Source: Marinosulfonomonas sp. (lineage in GTDB: Bacteria > Pseudomonadota > Alphaproteobacteria > Rhodobacterales > Rhodobacteraceae). Taken from it: a stretch of 44,701 nucleotides of DNA. The DNA lies in NCBI GenBank assembly GCA_015488685.1, contig WFNH01000103.1:1-44701 (forward strand), read 5' to 3'. A model generated the notes under the pieces. The model saw nothing but the letters and a program-made list of their open reading frames with translations, had not been told where the DNA came from and searched no databases. Position 1 is the stretch's first letter. Each line of letters opens with the position of its first letter. The position numbers and the translations under genes are program-made. Positions 26,543 to 35,715 of the stretch are shown here, in pieces.

Positions 26543-28137
26543 CCAATGACCACGGCTTTTACGTCGTCATCAACGTAATCCATGTATTGGCCAAAGTTTT
26601 CGGCAAACATACCAACCAGTTTTTGCGCCTGCGCGTCATAGGCATCTTTGTCGGCCCATGTATCGCGCGGGTTCAGCAGGCTGTTGTCGACGTCATGCAC
26701 TGCAACAGGGACTTCGAAACCAAAGTTCGGATCCTTTCGGAATTCGACCCCGTTCAATGATCCGTCAAGGGCCGCCGTCAGCAAGCCGCGGGTGGCCTTG
26801 ATCGGCATCCGCTTGCCGGTGCCATAGGCGCCGCCGGTCCAGCCGGTATTGACCAGCCAGCAGGTGGCATCGTGATGGGCGATCTTTTCGCGCAGCAGGT
26901 TGCCATAGGCTTCGGGACGGCGCGGCATGAAAGGGGCGCCGAAACAGGTGGAAAATGTCGGTTCCGGCTCGGTGATGCCGCGTTCTGTGCCGGCGACTTT
27001 GGCGGTGAAACCGGACAGGAAGTGATACATCGCCTGCGCCGGTGTCATGCGGGCGATCGGAGGCAGCACACCGAATGAATCACAGGTCAGCATAATGATG
27101 TTTTTCGGATGCCCCGCCATCGAGGTTTCCGACGCATTCGAGATATAATGCAGCGGATAGGCGCACCGCATGTTGGCGGTCAGGCTGTCATCGGTGAAAT
27201 CCAACACGCGGGTTTCTTCGCCATAAACCATATTCTCGATGATGGTCGCGAATTTGGTTGTGGTGGCGTAGATTTCCGGTTCGGCTTCGGGTGACAGATT
27301 GATGGTTTTGGCGTAACAGCCGCCTTCAAAGTTGAAGATACCGTTGTCGGACCAGCCATGTTCGTCATCACCGATCAGGGTGCGTGACGGGTCAGCCGAC
27401 AGGGTGGTTTTGCCGGTGCCCGACAGGCCAAAGAACACGGCCGCATCATCGGGGTTGCCGGTGGCGTGGTTGGCGGAACAATGCATCGCCATGATGCCTT
27501 TTCCGGGCAGGATGTAGTTCAGCAGGGTGAATACGCCCTTTTTGATCTCACCGGCATATTCGGTGTTGCCGATCAGGATCAGCTTCTTGTCGAAATTCAG
27601 CGCAATCACCGTTTCGGTGCGACAGCCATGGCGGGCGGGATCAGCCTTGAAACTGGGGCTGGCAATGATGGTGAATTCGGCTTCGAATGTGTCCAGCGCA
27701 TCGCGCTCCGGACGGCGCAGCATGGTGCGGGAAAACAGGCTTTGCCAGGCCAGTTCGGTGATCACCCGCACATCCAGCCGGTTTTCCGGGTCAGCCCCGC
27801 CAAACAAATCCTGCACGAAATAATCGCCACCCTTCATGTGCTCCAGCATATCGGCATAGAGAACGTCAAAAGCATCCGGTTCCATCGGTTGGTTGTTTTC
27901 CCACCAGATGTGATCCTCGACCGAGGGGGTGCGGACGATGAATTTGTCGTTGGGGGAACGGCCGGTGTATTGGCCGGTGCTGACCATAAAGGTGCCGCCG
28001 TTGCCAATGTGCCCTTCTTTGCGTAACACGGCCTGCTCAATCAGGTCGGGTTCCAGAATGTTGTAATATACGTTGCCCAGACCGGTGATCCCTTGATCTT
28101 CCAGTCGTTTGGCGGGGTTCACCCGTCCAGTCATCAT
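26539..28137 (-). CDS. pckA: Phosphoenolpyruvate carboxykinase (ATP)
   Basis: PckA turns oxaloacetate and ATP into PEP and CO2, the entry to gluconeogenesis. The 532-residue protein has the ATP-type kinase loop GLSGTGKT at 237-244, the following metal-binding GDDEHGW (from 256), and [11 protein letters not shown] near the N terminus. The start at 28137 (adjacent ATG at 28134) has AGGAG seven bases upstream; a longer frame to 28245 has no family match. A hairpin TGCCG / CGGCA (28152-28166) lies just before the ribosome site. It is divergent from chvI, an arrangement known in other alphaproteobacteria. Confidence 0.97.
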   Translation of the reverse strand: MMTGRVNPAKRLEDQGITGLGNVYYNILEPDLIEQAVLRKEGHIGNGGTFMVSTGQYTGRSPNDKFIVRTPSVEDHIWWENNQPMEPDAFDVLYADMLEHMKGGDYFVQDLFGGADPENRLDVRVITELAWQSLFSRTMLRRPERDALDTFEAEFTIIASPSFKADPARHGCRTETVIALNFDKKLILIGNTEYAGEIKKGVFTLLNYILPGKGIMAMHCSANHATGNPDDAAVFFGLSGTGKTTLSADPSRTLIGDDEHGWSDNGIFNFEGGCYAKTINLSPEAEPEIYATTTKFATIIENMVYGEETRVLDFTDDSLTANMRCAYPLHYISNASETSMAGHPKNIIMLTCDSFGVLPPIARMTPAQAMYHFLSGFTAKVAGTERGITEPEPTFSTCFGAPFMPRRPEAYGNLLREKIAHHDATCWLVNTGWTGGAYGTGKRMPIKATRGLLTAALDGSLNGVEFRKDPNFGFEVPVAVHDVDNSLLNPRDTWADKDAYDAQAQKLVGMFAENFGQYMDYVDDDVKAVVIG

Positions 28138-28212
28138 TTGCAAGCTCCTGTTGCCGCCTGTCGGCAGCCATTGCGATGTGGAATTCGGCGCGAAAAGGCC
28201 AGCAACGCGCCG

Positions 28213-28229
28213 GTCAGCGTTTGGCTGAC
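28213..28229. promoter_or_regulatory. Inverted repeat upstream of pckA (possible operator)
   Basis: GTCAGC (28213-28218), loop GTTTG and GCTGAC (28224-28229) form a perfect 6-5-6 palindrome 76 bases before the pckA start. It could be a site for a dimeric regulator or a leader hairpin. Which one cannot be decided from sequence. Confidence 0.35.
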
Positions 28230-28407
28230 ATGGAGGTCTTAACATGGGGGCTGGTTGAAAAAACAGGGCGGTTTGGCACAGTTAGCGCAACCAATTGCAT
28301 TTAATGTGACAAGATTTGCCCCTTATGTGAGACATATTAGCCATTGGTGGCCTTTTTTGGCTGGAATAGAGGCCAGACCGGCCAGCGATTCGCAGTTTAC
28401 AGTTGAA

Positions 28408-28436
28408 TTGAAAAGAAAGACGCGTGATTGTAGTAT
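28408..28436 (+). promoter_or_regulatory. chvI: Sigma-70-type promoter of chvI
   Basis: TTGAAA at 28408-28413 and TAGTAT at 28431-28436 are 17 bases apart, 37 bases before the chvI ATG. Boxes match five of six and four of six consensus positions. AAGGA follows at 28462, seven bases before the start codon. Confidence 0.55.
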
Positions 28437-28473
28437 AAAAAATAATAAACCGAGGCAGCATAAGGAATTCCCC

Positions 28474-29175
28474 ATGGCGAAAATCGCATTGGTGGACGAC
28501 GACAGGAACATTCTGACGTCCGTCGCAATGACTCTCGAAGCGGAAGGTTTCGAGGTTGTAACCTATAATGATGGTCAGGCCGCGCTGGACGGCTTTAATA
28601 TCGGTCTGCCCGATCTGGCCGTTCTGGATATTAAGATGCCGCGCATGGATGGCATGGACCTGCTGCAACGCTTGCGCCAGAAAACCAAGATGCCGGTGAT
28701 TTTTCTGACCTCCAAAGATGACGAGATCGACGAGGTTCTGGGCCTGCGCATGGGGGCAGACGATTACGTCAAAAAGCCGTTCTCGCAGCGCTTGTTGGTG
28801 GAACGTATCCGCGCCTTGTTGCGCCGTCAGGATGCAATTGACAACAATACCGTTGGAGATACCGAAGAAACCAAGGTGATTGAACGGGGCAATCTGCGGA
28901 TGGATCCGTTGCGCCATTCGGTCAGTTGGAAAGGAAACGAGGTTTCTCTGACAGTGACTGAATTCCTGTTGCTTCAGGCGCTGGCCCAGCGGCCAGGGTT
29001 CGTCAAAAGCCGTGATCAGCTGATGGACGTGGCATATGATGATCAGGTCTATGTAGATGACCGCACAATCGACAGCCACATCAAACGTCTGCGCAAGAAA
29101 ATGCGCACAGCGGACGATGATTTCTCGGCGATTGAGACCCTCTACGGCATCGGATACAGATACAACGAAGAATGA
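28474..29175 (+). CDS. chvI: Response regulator ChvI
   Basis: ChvI is the OmpR-type DNA-binding partner of the ChvG sensor, controlling envelope, acid and metabolic genes in alphaproteobacteria. The 233-residue protein has a receiver domain with D8-D10, phosphorylated D52 ([11 protein letters not shown]) and K in VKKPFS, then a winged-helix output domain from about 135 ending [14 protein letters not shown]. The start at 28474 has AAGGA seven bases upstream. The gene overlaps chvG by four bases. Confidence 0.95.
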   Translation: MAKIALVDDDRNILTSVAMTLEAEGFEVVTYNDGQAALDGFNIGLPDLAVLDIKMPRMDGMDLLQRLRQKTKMPVIFLTSKDDEIDEVLGLRMGADDYVKKPFSQRLLVERIRALLRRQDAIDNNTVGDTEETKVIERGNLRMDPLRHSVSWKGNEVSLTVTEFLLLQALAQRPGFVKSRDQLMDVAYDDQVYVDDRTIDSHIKRLRKKMRTADDDFSAIETLYGIGYRYNEE

Positions 29176-30896
29176 GCATTGTATCGGGGATAGATGTGTT
29201 TCGCGGCAAATCGACCAAAAACGCTGACATCGCGCTGGGCGAGGACTGGGATGGTCCAGACCAGACGCAGGATTCAGCCAGAAGTTCACGGCGCAAACGC
29301 CGCGGGCTGGTGTCGATCAACCGATCGCCGCTTGCCCGCAAGATCATTACATTCAACCTGATTGCGATTATTATTCTTGTTGCCGGTGTGCTGTACCTGA
29401 ACCCGTTTCGCGATAGTCTGGTTTTGCAGCGGGAACAGGGGTTCGTGACCGAAGCCGGATTGATTGCCGATGTGTTCGAAGCGCAAATGCAGGCCGGCGG
29501 TGTCGCAGATTTTTCAAACAGCACACTGGTTGCTACCACGTTGGAAAACCTTGATCTGCCAGTTGGTATTGAGGTGTTCGTTTTTGACCCGGATCAAAAG
29601 CTTGTCGGTATGACCCGTAGTCAGGCTGACCCTGATAGCGCAACGGTTTCCAGTTTACAGAAAGACACGCGTAGCACCCTGATTACAGATTTTCTGAATG
29701 CGGTCTGGGAAAGCATTTCGGGCTTGTTGGCGCCAAAATCCGCCCTGGATTCAGATGCAATAGCCAGAAGCATGGCAGAAAAACTGGTGGCGCCGGCACT
29801 TGCGGGGGAAACCAGGGTGAAATCTGGTTACGATGATACCGGCGAAATCATTTTTTCGGTGGCCAAACCGATTATCCAGAATGGTGCACCAGTAGGTGCA
29901 ATTGCTGTCACGACGGCTGCCGGTGAAATCGACTATCTGGTGCGCGCCGAACGCGAACAGATTTTGCAGATGTTTGTGATTGCCGTTCTGGTATCCATCG
30001 GGCTAAGCCTTGTATTGGCATCGACGATTGCCAATCCGTTATCCGATCTGGCTGCTGCCGCTGAACTGGGCCGTGACAGGGATGCCCGCAAACTGAATCC
30101 CGGTCGTATCCGTATTCCCGACATGACAGCCCGCCCGGATGAAATCGGCCGCCTGTCTGTCGCGTTGCGCGGGATGGTTGCTGCCCTTTATGACCGAATC
30201 GATGCCAATGAACAGTTTGCTGCCGATGTAGCGCATGAAATCAAGAACCCGCTGGCATCTTTGCGGTCGGCTGTCGGATCATTGCGGATTATCAAAAAGG
30301 ATGAACAGCGCGGCAAGCTGTTGGACGTTGTGGAACATGACGTGCGCCGGCTGGATCGTCTGGTCAGTGACATTTCCAATGCCTCACGGTTGGACAGCGA
30401 ATTGGTCAAGGAAGAAGAAGAGAGCTTTGACCTGCTGAAAACCGTCTCGAATATTGGCGAGTATCTGGGTCAGGAAGCATCGAAAAAAGGGGTGGAACTG
30501 ATCACTGATCTACCACCTGAACCAATCGTAATTTACGGCCTTGAGGCGCGACTGGCGCAGGTGTTTGTGAACCTGATCACCAATGCGATTTCCTTTTGCG
30601 AGGAAGGTGATGCCATCCGCGTTTGGGCGCGGCGGCGGGAAAACCGGATTCTGGTGGTGGTCGAAGACACTGGCCCCGGCATTCCGGATCAGGCGCTGCA
30701 CAAGGTGTTCAACCGGTTCTATTCCGAACGCCCTGCGGAACACTATGGCAATAATTCGGGCCTTGGCCTGTCGATTTCCAAGCAAATTATCGAAGCCCAC
30801 GGCGGTGTAATCTGGGCTGAAAACATCCGCCCGACCGAGGCCGACATCACGTCAGAACCGCTGGGCGCGCGGTTTGTCGTGGGCCTGCCCCTGTAG
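29172..30896 (+). CDS. chvG: Sensor histidine kinase ChvG
   Basis: ChvG senses envelope or pH change and phosphorylates ChvI. The 574-residue protein has a polar N-terminal tail, TM1 at about 58-77, a periplasmic sensor of about 190 residues, TM2 at about 266-285, HAMP, then the H box with H355 ([18 protein letters not shown]), N box [10 protein letters not shown]1 DTGPGIP and G2 [11 protein letters not shown]. All catalytic boxes are intact. In other alphaproteobacteria the periplasmic part is the site of inhibition by ExoR; no exoR is in this window. Confidence 0.95.
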   Translation: MSIVSGIDVFRGKSTKNADIALGEDWDGPDQTQDSARSSRRKRRGLVSINRSPLARKIITFNLIAIIILVAGVLYLNPFRDSLVLQREQGFVTEAGLIADVFEAQMQAGGVADFSNSTLVATTLENLDLPVGIEVFVFDPDQKLVGMTRSQADPDSATVSSLQKDTRSTLITDFLNAVWESISGLLAPKSALDSDAIARSMAEKLVAPALAGETRVKSGYDDTGEIIFSVAKPIIQNGAPVGAIAVTTAAGEIDYLVRAEREQILQMFVIAVLVSIGLSLVLASTIANPLSDLAAAAELGRDRDARKLNPGRIRIPDMTARPDEIGRLSVALRGMVAALYDRIDANEQFAADVAHEIKNPLASLRSAVGSLRIIKKDEQRGKLLDVVEHDVRRLDRLVSDISNASRLDSELVKEEEESFDLLKTVSNIGEYLGQEASKKGVELITDLPPEPIVIYGLEARLAQVFVNLITNAISFCEEGDAIRVWARRRENRILVVVEDTGPGIPDQALHKVFNRFYSERPAEHYGNNSGLGLSISKQIIEAHGGVIWAENIRPTEADITSEPLGARFVVGLPL

Positions 30897-30898
30897 GG

Positions 30899-31330
30899 AT
30901 GGAAACCCGCGTGAATGGCCCGCTTGTTGTTCATGCCTCGTCTGTTGCTGTTGATGGCAAGGCTGTGTTGGTCATTGGCCCGTCCGGATCGGGTAAATCC
31001 GCGCTTTGCTTGCAGTTGATGGCCTTGGGTGCAACGTTGGTTGCAGATGATCGCACCGAATTGTTTTCCAGCGAAAGCGGTATAATCGCCCGCGCTCCCG
31101 AAACAATTGACGGTCTGATAGAAGCCCGCGGTGTTGGCCTTCTGGCCGCTGACAGTTGTGTGGCTCGCGTTACTTTGGTGGTCGATCTGGAGCAGGTGGA
31201 AACCGATCGTCTGCCGCCATATCGCACCTACAATTTACTTGGCCAAAAAGCCCCCTTGCTGCACAAAGTAGAAGCTGCGCATTTTCCGGCAGCGATTCTA
31301 CAATATCTGAAAGGCGGGCGAAGCGCGTGA
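30899..31330 (+). CDS. hprK: HPr kinase/phosphorylase, short alphaproteobacterial form
   Basis: HprK phosphorylates HPr on serine and can reverse it, tying PTS state to metabolism. Only the C-terminal catalytic domain is present (143 residues, against about 310 in Gram-positive forms), as is usual in alphaproteobacteria. The P-loop GPSGSGKS is at 27-34, LVADDRTEL supplies the acidic pair, and the family signature EARGVGLL follows. It starts two bases after chvG, so it is in the same operon. Its target HPr is three genes downstream and keeps the matching serine. Confidence 0.95.
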   Translation: METRVNGPLVVHASSVAVDGKAVLVIGPSGSGKSALCLQLMALGATLVADDRTELFSSESGIIARAPETIDGLIEARGVGLLAADSCVARVTLVVDLEQVETDRLPPYRTYNLLGQKAPLLHKVEAAHFPAAILQYLKGGRSA

Positions 31331-31331
31331 T

Positions 31332-32258
31332 ATGACGGCCGGCACACGAATGACATCCCAATCAAACGACCAGCGTGTCGTACTGGTGACCGGTCCCTCG
31401 GGTGCGGGCCGCTCGACCGCCATCAAGGTGCTAGAGGATTTGGGCTACGAGGCCATCGACAACCTGCCCCTGTCCTTGTTACCGCGTCTGCTGGATGGAC
31501 CGCCAATCGGCCACCCGCTGGCACTGGGCATTGATGTGCGCAACCGCGATTTCAGCACCGCCGCCCTGATCGAGATGATCGAGACCCTTTCCCGCACAGA
31601 GGGGCTGAAAGTTGACTTGTTGTATCTGGATTGCAGCACCGATGTTCTGGTGCGCCGCTATTCAGAAACGCGCCGCCGGCATCCGCTGGCCCCAGCCAAA
31701 TCTCCGATTCAGGGGATCGAGAAAGAAATAGATTTACTGGTGCCGATCCGCGCGCGGGCCGATGTGTTGCTGGATACATCCACCATGTCACCACATGAGC
31801 TGAGGGCCGAAGTCGAACGCTGGTTTGCCCCTGAAACCGGGCAACGGCTGGCGGTGTCTGTTCATTCCTTTTCCTACAAGCGCGGGGTGCCACGCGGGGT
31901 GGATATGATTTTTGACTGCCGCTTTTTGAAAAACCCCCATTGGGAGGAAAGCCTGCGCAGTTTTGACGGGCGCAACAAAGAGGTGGCCGACTATATCGCC
32001 ACCGATCCGCGGTATGATGCGTTCTTTGGCAAGGTGCAGGATCTGATTAACATGCTTTTGCCCGCCTATATCGAAGAGGGCAAAGCACATCTGTCAATCG
32101 GCTTTGGCTGCACGGGTGGTCAGCACAGATCAGTTGCCGTGGCGGAAAAGCTGGTGAATGCCCTTGCACAGGATGGGTGGCAGGTGTCTATTCGTCACAG
32201 GGAAATGGAACGAAAGGCCCAGAACGGGTCTGCAAGCAGTCGGGGTGACAAAACGTGA
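31332..32258 (+). CDS. rapZ: RapZ family nucleotide-binding protein / RNase adapter
   Basis: RapZ-type proteins bind nucleotides and, in enterics, small RNAs that control amino-sugar synthesis. The 308-residue protein has the N-terminal P-loop GPSGAGRS (21-28), in which the usual Walker lysine is arginine, a second motif DVRNRDF, and the C-terminal RNA-binding region with [15 protein letters not shown]. The gene lies between hprK and the EIIA gene, as is conserved. In alphaproteobacteria its role is not well set. A second ATG at 31350 is possible. Confidence 0.93.
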   Translation: MTAGTRMTSQSNDQRVVLVTGPSGAGRSTAIKVLEDLGYEAIDNLPLSLLPRLLDGPPIGHPLALGIDVRNRDFSTAALIEMIETLSRTEGLKVDLLYLDCSTDVLVRRYSETRRRHPLAPAKSPIQGIEKEIDLLVPIRARADVLLDTSTMSPHELRAEVERWFAPETGQRLAVSVHSFSYKRGVPRGVDMIFDCRFLKNPHWEESLRSFDGRNKEVADYIATDPRYDAFFGKVQDLINMLLPAYIEEGKAHLSIGFGCTGGQHRSVAVAEKLVNALAQDGWQVSIRHREMERKAQNGSASSRGDKT

Positions 32259-32647
32259 TCGGCATTGTCATTGTCGCGCACGGGGGATTGGCCAGAGAAT
32301 ATCTGTCCGCTGTCGAACATGTTGTCGGCAAGCAGTCGGGTGTGCGGACCATTGCAATTGACAACGACTCGGATCGTGAAAGCAAAAGGAATGATATTCG
32401 CATTGCGGTTGACGATGTTGATGCTGGCGACGGAGTTGTAGTGGTAACAGATATGTTTGGTGGTTCCCCTTCCAATCTGTCGCTTGGGGCCTGCAATAAA
32501 AAGGGCCGCAAGATTCTGTTTGGCGCAAATTTGCCGATGTTGGTTAAACTGGTCAAATCACGCAACAAACCGATTGACGAAGCCGTGTCGGCTGCCCTTA
32601 TCGCGGGTCGTAAATATATTGATTGTATAGACGGAACAAATGGATAG
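32255..32647 (+). CDS. PTS EIIA component, mannose family
   Basis: The 130-residue protein is an EIIA(Man)-type domain with phospho-acceptor H9 in VIVAHGGLA and the conserved [11 protein letters not shown] loop. No EIIB, EIIC or EIID gene is near, so it probably acts as a regulatory phospho-protein and not in sugar uptake. The start is GTG at 32255, overlapping the rapZ stop (GTGA). It is followed after six bases by the HPr gene. Confidence 0.93.
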   Translation: MIGIVIVAHGGLAREYLSAVEHVVGKQSGVRTIAIDNDSDRESKRNDIRIAVDDVDAGDGVVVVTDMFGGSPSNLSLGACNKKGRKILFGANLPMLVKLVKSRNKPIDEAVSAALIAGRKYIDCIDGTNG

Positions 32648-32653
32648 CCCCTT

Positions 32654-32926
32654 ATGAGCAACCGCCAGACAATGAAAATCACCAACGAAAAAGGCCTGCA
32701 TGCACGCGCCTCGGCTAAATTTGTCGAAACGGTCGAGGAACACGATGCCAGCGCCGAGGTGTTCAAGGACGGGATTAGCGCGTCGGGGGACTCGATCATG
32801 GGGCTTTTGATGTTGGCAGCCTCGGTTGGAACCTCTATTGAGGTTGAGACGACAGGCCCCGAAGCCGACAAGTTGATGGATGCACTAAAGGTGCTTGTGG
32901 CCGACCGTTTCGGCGAAGATATGTAA
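32654..32926 (+). CDS. ptsH: Phosphocarrier protein HPr
   Basis: HPr carries phosphate from EI to EIIA. The 90-residue protein has the EI-dependent H16 (KGLHARASAKF) and the HprK-dependent S47 (SGDSIMGLLML), so it can be modified at both sites. EI (ptsI/ptsP) is not in the window. It closes the chvIG-hprK-rapZ-EIIA-HPr run, with the acyltransferase start directly after. Confidence 0.96.
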   Translation: MSNRQTMKITNEKGLHARASAKFVETVEEHDASAEVFKDGISASGDSIMGLLMLAASVGTSIEVETTGPEADKLMDALKVLVADRFGEDM

Positions 32927-32927
32927 G

Positions 32928-33815
32928 GTGACTGGAAAACTCTTGGTGGATAGTGCGCAAGATAAACCGACGGAACAGGATTCCGACTATGTGCCCTATA
33001 AGCGGCAGAAACTGTCTTACGCCAATACGTTCAAGAACCCGTTCAAGGTGCTGGTTATCCGGGCGATGGAATGGGGCACCGGTAAGGTCCCCCTACTGCG
33101 CCTGATACGTAATTTTGAAAAAGAAGGCGTGGTCAGCGGTCAGCCGTTTTTCACCCGTGCCCTTCAGTTGATGCAAATCGACGTGGTGACACCCGAAGAA
33201 CAAATTGCCAAAATCCCTCCAACCGGTCCGATGATCGTGGTGGCAAACCACCCGCACGGCCTGGTGGATGGTCTGGTTCTGGCCGAGCTGATCGGCAAGG
33301 TGCGCACGGATTACAAAATCCTGACCCGCAGCCTGTTGACCGGCATCCCCGAGATCGAAAAGTTCATGCTGCCAGTGGCCTTCCCGCACGAAGAAAATTC
33401 ACAACGCCTGAACATCAACATGCGCAAAGAGGCGATGGCCCACCTAAAGGATGGCGGCGTGATCGTGCTGTTTCCGGCGGGCGTGGTGGCGTCCAGCAAA
33501 ACCCTGTTTGGCCCTGCGATCGAGGCGGAGTGGAACCCCTTTACCGCCAAAATGATCTTGCGATCCGGTGCCACCGTGGTGCCGATCTTTTTCCCCGGCC
33601 GCAATACGCGCACCTATCTGATTGCCAACCTGATTTCGGCAACCCTTCGTCAGGGGCTATTGCTGCACGAGGTGGTGAAATCACTGAAGAAACCGCAAGC
33701 GCCGATCATCGGCGACCCGATCCCGCCAGAAGAAGTGGTGGAATGGTCCAAAGACCCGCGCGGATTTATGGCGTGGCTGCGGGAAAAGACGTTGGCGTTA
33801 AAGCCGAAATTCTAG
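32928..33815 (+). CDS. PlsC-like acyltransferase
   Basis: The 295-residue protein resembles membrane-associated lysophospholipid or lyso-ornithine-lipid acyltransferases. The first motif reads NHPHGLVDG (H108 to D114), with five residues between His and Asp in place of the usual four, as in the subfamily with NHPxGxxDG. The third motif is LFPAGVV in place of FPEG. The start is uncertain: GTG at 32928 two bases after ptsH is used here; TTG 32943 or GTG 32946 are alternatives. The substrate is not known. Its stop overlaps the convergent dehydrogenase stop in CTAG. Confidence 0.85.
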   Translation: MTGKLLVDSAQDKPTEQDSDYVPYKRQKLSYANTFKNPFKVLVIRAMEWGTGKVPLLRLIRNFEKEGVVSGQPFFTRALQLMQIDVVTPEEQIAKIPPTGPMIVVANHPHGLVDGLVLAELIGKVRTDYKILTRSLLTGIPEIEKFMLPVAFPHEENSQRLNINMRKEAMAHLKDGGVIVLFPAGVVASSKTLFGPAIEAEWNPFTAKMILRSGATVVPIFFPGRNTRTYLIANLISATLRQGLLLHEVVKSLKKPQAPIIGDPIPPEEVVEWSKDPRGFMAWLREKTLALKPKF

Positions 33816-34687
33816 CGCGTCGGCACCGGCGTTTCACCGCGATAATCGTAAAATCCACGGGCCGACTTGCGGCCCAGCCAACCGGCCTCGACGTATTTGG
33901 TCAACAGTGGACAAGGGCGATATTTGGTATCGGCCAGCCCGTCGTGCAGCACGTTCATAATCGCAAGGCAAGTATCCAGCCCGATGAAATCGGCCAGTTC
34001 CAGCGGCCCCATCGGATGATTGGCCCCAAGGCGCATGGATGTGTCGATGGATTTCACCGATCCCACACCTTCATACAGGGTATAAACCGCCTCGTTGATC
34101 ATCGGCATCAGGATGCGGTTGACGATGAAACCCGGGAAATCCTCGGCGGCGGTAGAGGTTTTCCCCAAACGCTCTACCACGGTTTCGCAGGCCTGAAAGG
34201 TTTCCTCGTCCGTTGCTATGCCGCGGATCAGTTCGACCAGTTGCATCACCGGCACTGGGTTCATGAAATGGAACCCCATGAATTTTTCCGGCCGATCGGT
34301 GCGGGATGCAAGGCGCGTAATCGAAATCGACGATGTGTTCGAGGTCAGCAAGGTATGCGGCTGAAGATGCGGGATCAGATCCTCGAAAATCGCGGTTTTG
34401 ATCGATTCGCGTTCGGTTGCGGCTTCGATTACCAGATCGGTCTGGCCAAGGTCGGGCAGCTTTAGCGTGGATTTGATGCGGCCAAGGGCTGTGGCTTTGT
34501 CTTCGGCCGTGATTTTCTCGCGGCTGACCTGACGCTCCATATTGCGATCAATCAGTGCGCGCGCTTTGTCCAGCGCCTCGCTCGACATGTCGGCCATGAT
34601 AATATCATAGCCCGCCAAGGCGCAAACATGGGCAATCCCGTTGCCCATCTGACCTGCGCCAACAATACCGATTTTTTTGACTTCCAT
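33812..34687 (-). CDS. 3-hydroxybutyryl-CoA (3-hydroxyacyl-CoA) dehydrogenase
   Basis: The enzyme oxidises or forms 3-hydroxyacyl-CoA with NAD(P). The 291-residue protein has the N-terminal Rossmann loop IGIVGAGQMGNGIAHV, the NTSSISIT segment, and catalytic His in GFHFMNPVPVMQLVEL with the paired E. The C-terminal domain has NHPMGPLELADFIGLD. It is a single-domain type as used in butanoate and PHB-related metabolism, not the fused FadB form. The start at 34687 has GAGGTG upstream. It stands alone on the minus strand. Confidence 0.95.
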   Translation of the reverse strand: MEVKKIGIVGAGQMGNGIAHVCALAGYDIIMADMSSEALDKARALIDRNMERQVSREKITAEDKATALGRIKSTLKLPDLGQTDLVIEAATERESIKTAIFEDLIPHLQPHTLLTSNTSSISITRLASRTDRPEKFMGFHFMNPVPVMQLVELIRGIATDEETFQACETVVERLGKTSTAAEDFPGFIVNRILMPMINEAVYTLYEGVGSVKSIDTSMRLGANHPMGPLELADFIGLDTCLAIMNVLHDGLADTKYRPCPLLTKYVEAGWLGRKSARGFYDYRGETPVPTR

Positions 34688-34837
34688 AGCACACCTCGTG
34701 ACTTGTTGGGGCGACTTTACGGCCTGCATGGATAGGGGGCAAGGCGCTAAAAATTACGGCAAATTGTTGGTTTAGCTATTTGGAAACCCCTTTGCGCGAA
34801 TCTGTCTTTGGGTGAATCGAAACAAGGGGTGGGTGGA

Positions 34838-35665
34838 ATGACCTATTTGAATCTGGGCGAATGTGCCCTTGACTATTATCCATGCAGATACGGCAAATCG
34901 AAATTGCTGTTTCGCGGGCCGCGTCGGGAAATGACGGGAGATTTTGTCGCGATGATCGGCAGCACGGAAACTTACGGCAAATTCATTGAAAAACCGTTTT
35001 CTGCACTGGTTGAACACGCGATTGGCGTGGAAACCGTAAACTTTGGCTGTGTAAACGCGGGGGTGGATGTGTTTATCAACGAACCTTCCGTGCTTGACGC
35101 TTGTGGCAACGCACGGGTGACGGTTATTCAGGCGCTGGGTGCGCAGAATATGACCAACCGGTTTTACGCGGTGCATCCACGGCGCAACGACAGGTTTCTG
35201 CGCGCCTCGGCCCTGCTGAAAACCATCTACAGCGAGGTGGATTTTGCCGAGTTCAGCTTTACCAAACATTTGATGAATGCGCTGCAGGCCATATCGCCGG
35301 AACGGTTTTCGGTGGTGCAGGAAGAATTGCGGGCAGCATGGGTGGCGCGCACAAAGCTGTTGATCAACAAGATCGAGGGCAAGACAATCCTGCTGTGGTT
35401 CTCCGACCGTTCGCCGGATAGTCCGCCGCTGCCAAACGGGTTGGGGCGTGACCCGCTGTTCGTGGATCGCGGCATGGTCGAGGAAATCCGCCCGCATGTA
35501 TCCGAAGTGGTCGAGGTTGTGCCAGACGCGCTGACACTGGCCAAAGGGACCGAGGGGATGGTCTATTCCCCACTGGACGAATTGGCCGCCCGCGAGTTGA
35601 TGGGGGTCGGCGCCCATGAACAAGTGGCCGCCGCATTGGTCGAACCGTTGAAACACTTGCTGTAA
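34838..35665 (+). CDS. DUF6473 family protein
   Basis: The 275-residue soluble protein matches the family I know as DUF6473, found in the Roseobacter group: ALDYYPCRYGKSKLLFRGP near the start, then IGSTETYGKFIEKPF and VNFGCVNAGVDVF. The GSTETYG and NFGCVNAG segments recall the nucleotide- or substrate-binding loops of transferases, but I cannot assign a reaction. The start at 34838 has GGTGGA upstream. The gene is monocistronic, with a strong terminator directly after it. Confidence 0.8.
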   Translation: MTYLNLGECALDYYPCRYGKSKLLFRGPRREMTGDFVAMIGSTETYGKFIEKPFSALVEHAIGVETVNFGCVNAGVDVFINEPSVLDACGNARVTVIQALGAQNMTNRFYAVHPRRNDRFLRASALLKTIYSEVDFAEFSFTKHLMNALQAISPERFSVVQEELRAAWVARTKLLINKIEGKTILLWFSDRSPDSPPLPNGLGRDPLFVDRGMVEEIRPHVSEVVEVVPDALTLAKGTEGMVYSPLDELAARELMGVGAHEQVAAALVEPLKHLL

Positions 35666-35668
35666 ACA

Positions 35669-35698
35669 AAAAGGCCCGCCGGATTTGGCGGGCCTTTT
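35669..35698. terminator. Bidirectional intrinsic terminator
   Basis: A perfect 12-bp stem (AAAAGGCCCGCC / GGCGGGCCTTTT) with the 6-base loop GGATTT lies between convergent DUF6473 and etfA. T runs at both ends allow use on both strands. Confidence 0.92.
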
Positions 35699-35715
35699 GA
35701 TGATTTTATTCTGAT

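Larger units (their letters stand above)
28138..28473. promoter_or_regulatory. Divergent control region between pckA and chvI
   Basis: This 336-base region holds a hairpin before the pckA ribosome site (28152-28166), an inverted repeat GTCAGC / GCTGAC (28213-28229), a direct repeat ATGTGA spaced 21 bases (28304 and 28325) and a good chvI promoter (28408-28436). No gene is supported; in-frame openings on both strands are extensions of pckA or chvI. Confidence 0.6.

Noticed and set aside
28282-29289. 335-codon minus-strand frame across chvI
   Set aside because: Antisense to an intact response regulator with promoter and ribosome site; no recognisable domain.
34772-35656. 294-codon minus-strand frame opposite DUF6473
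   Set aside because: The plus-strand product matches a known family and has ribosome site and terminator; the antisense one does not.
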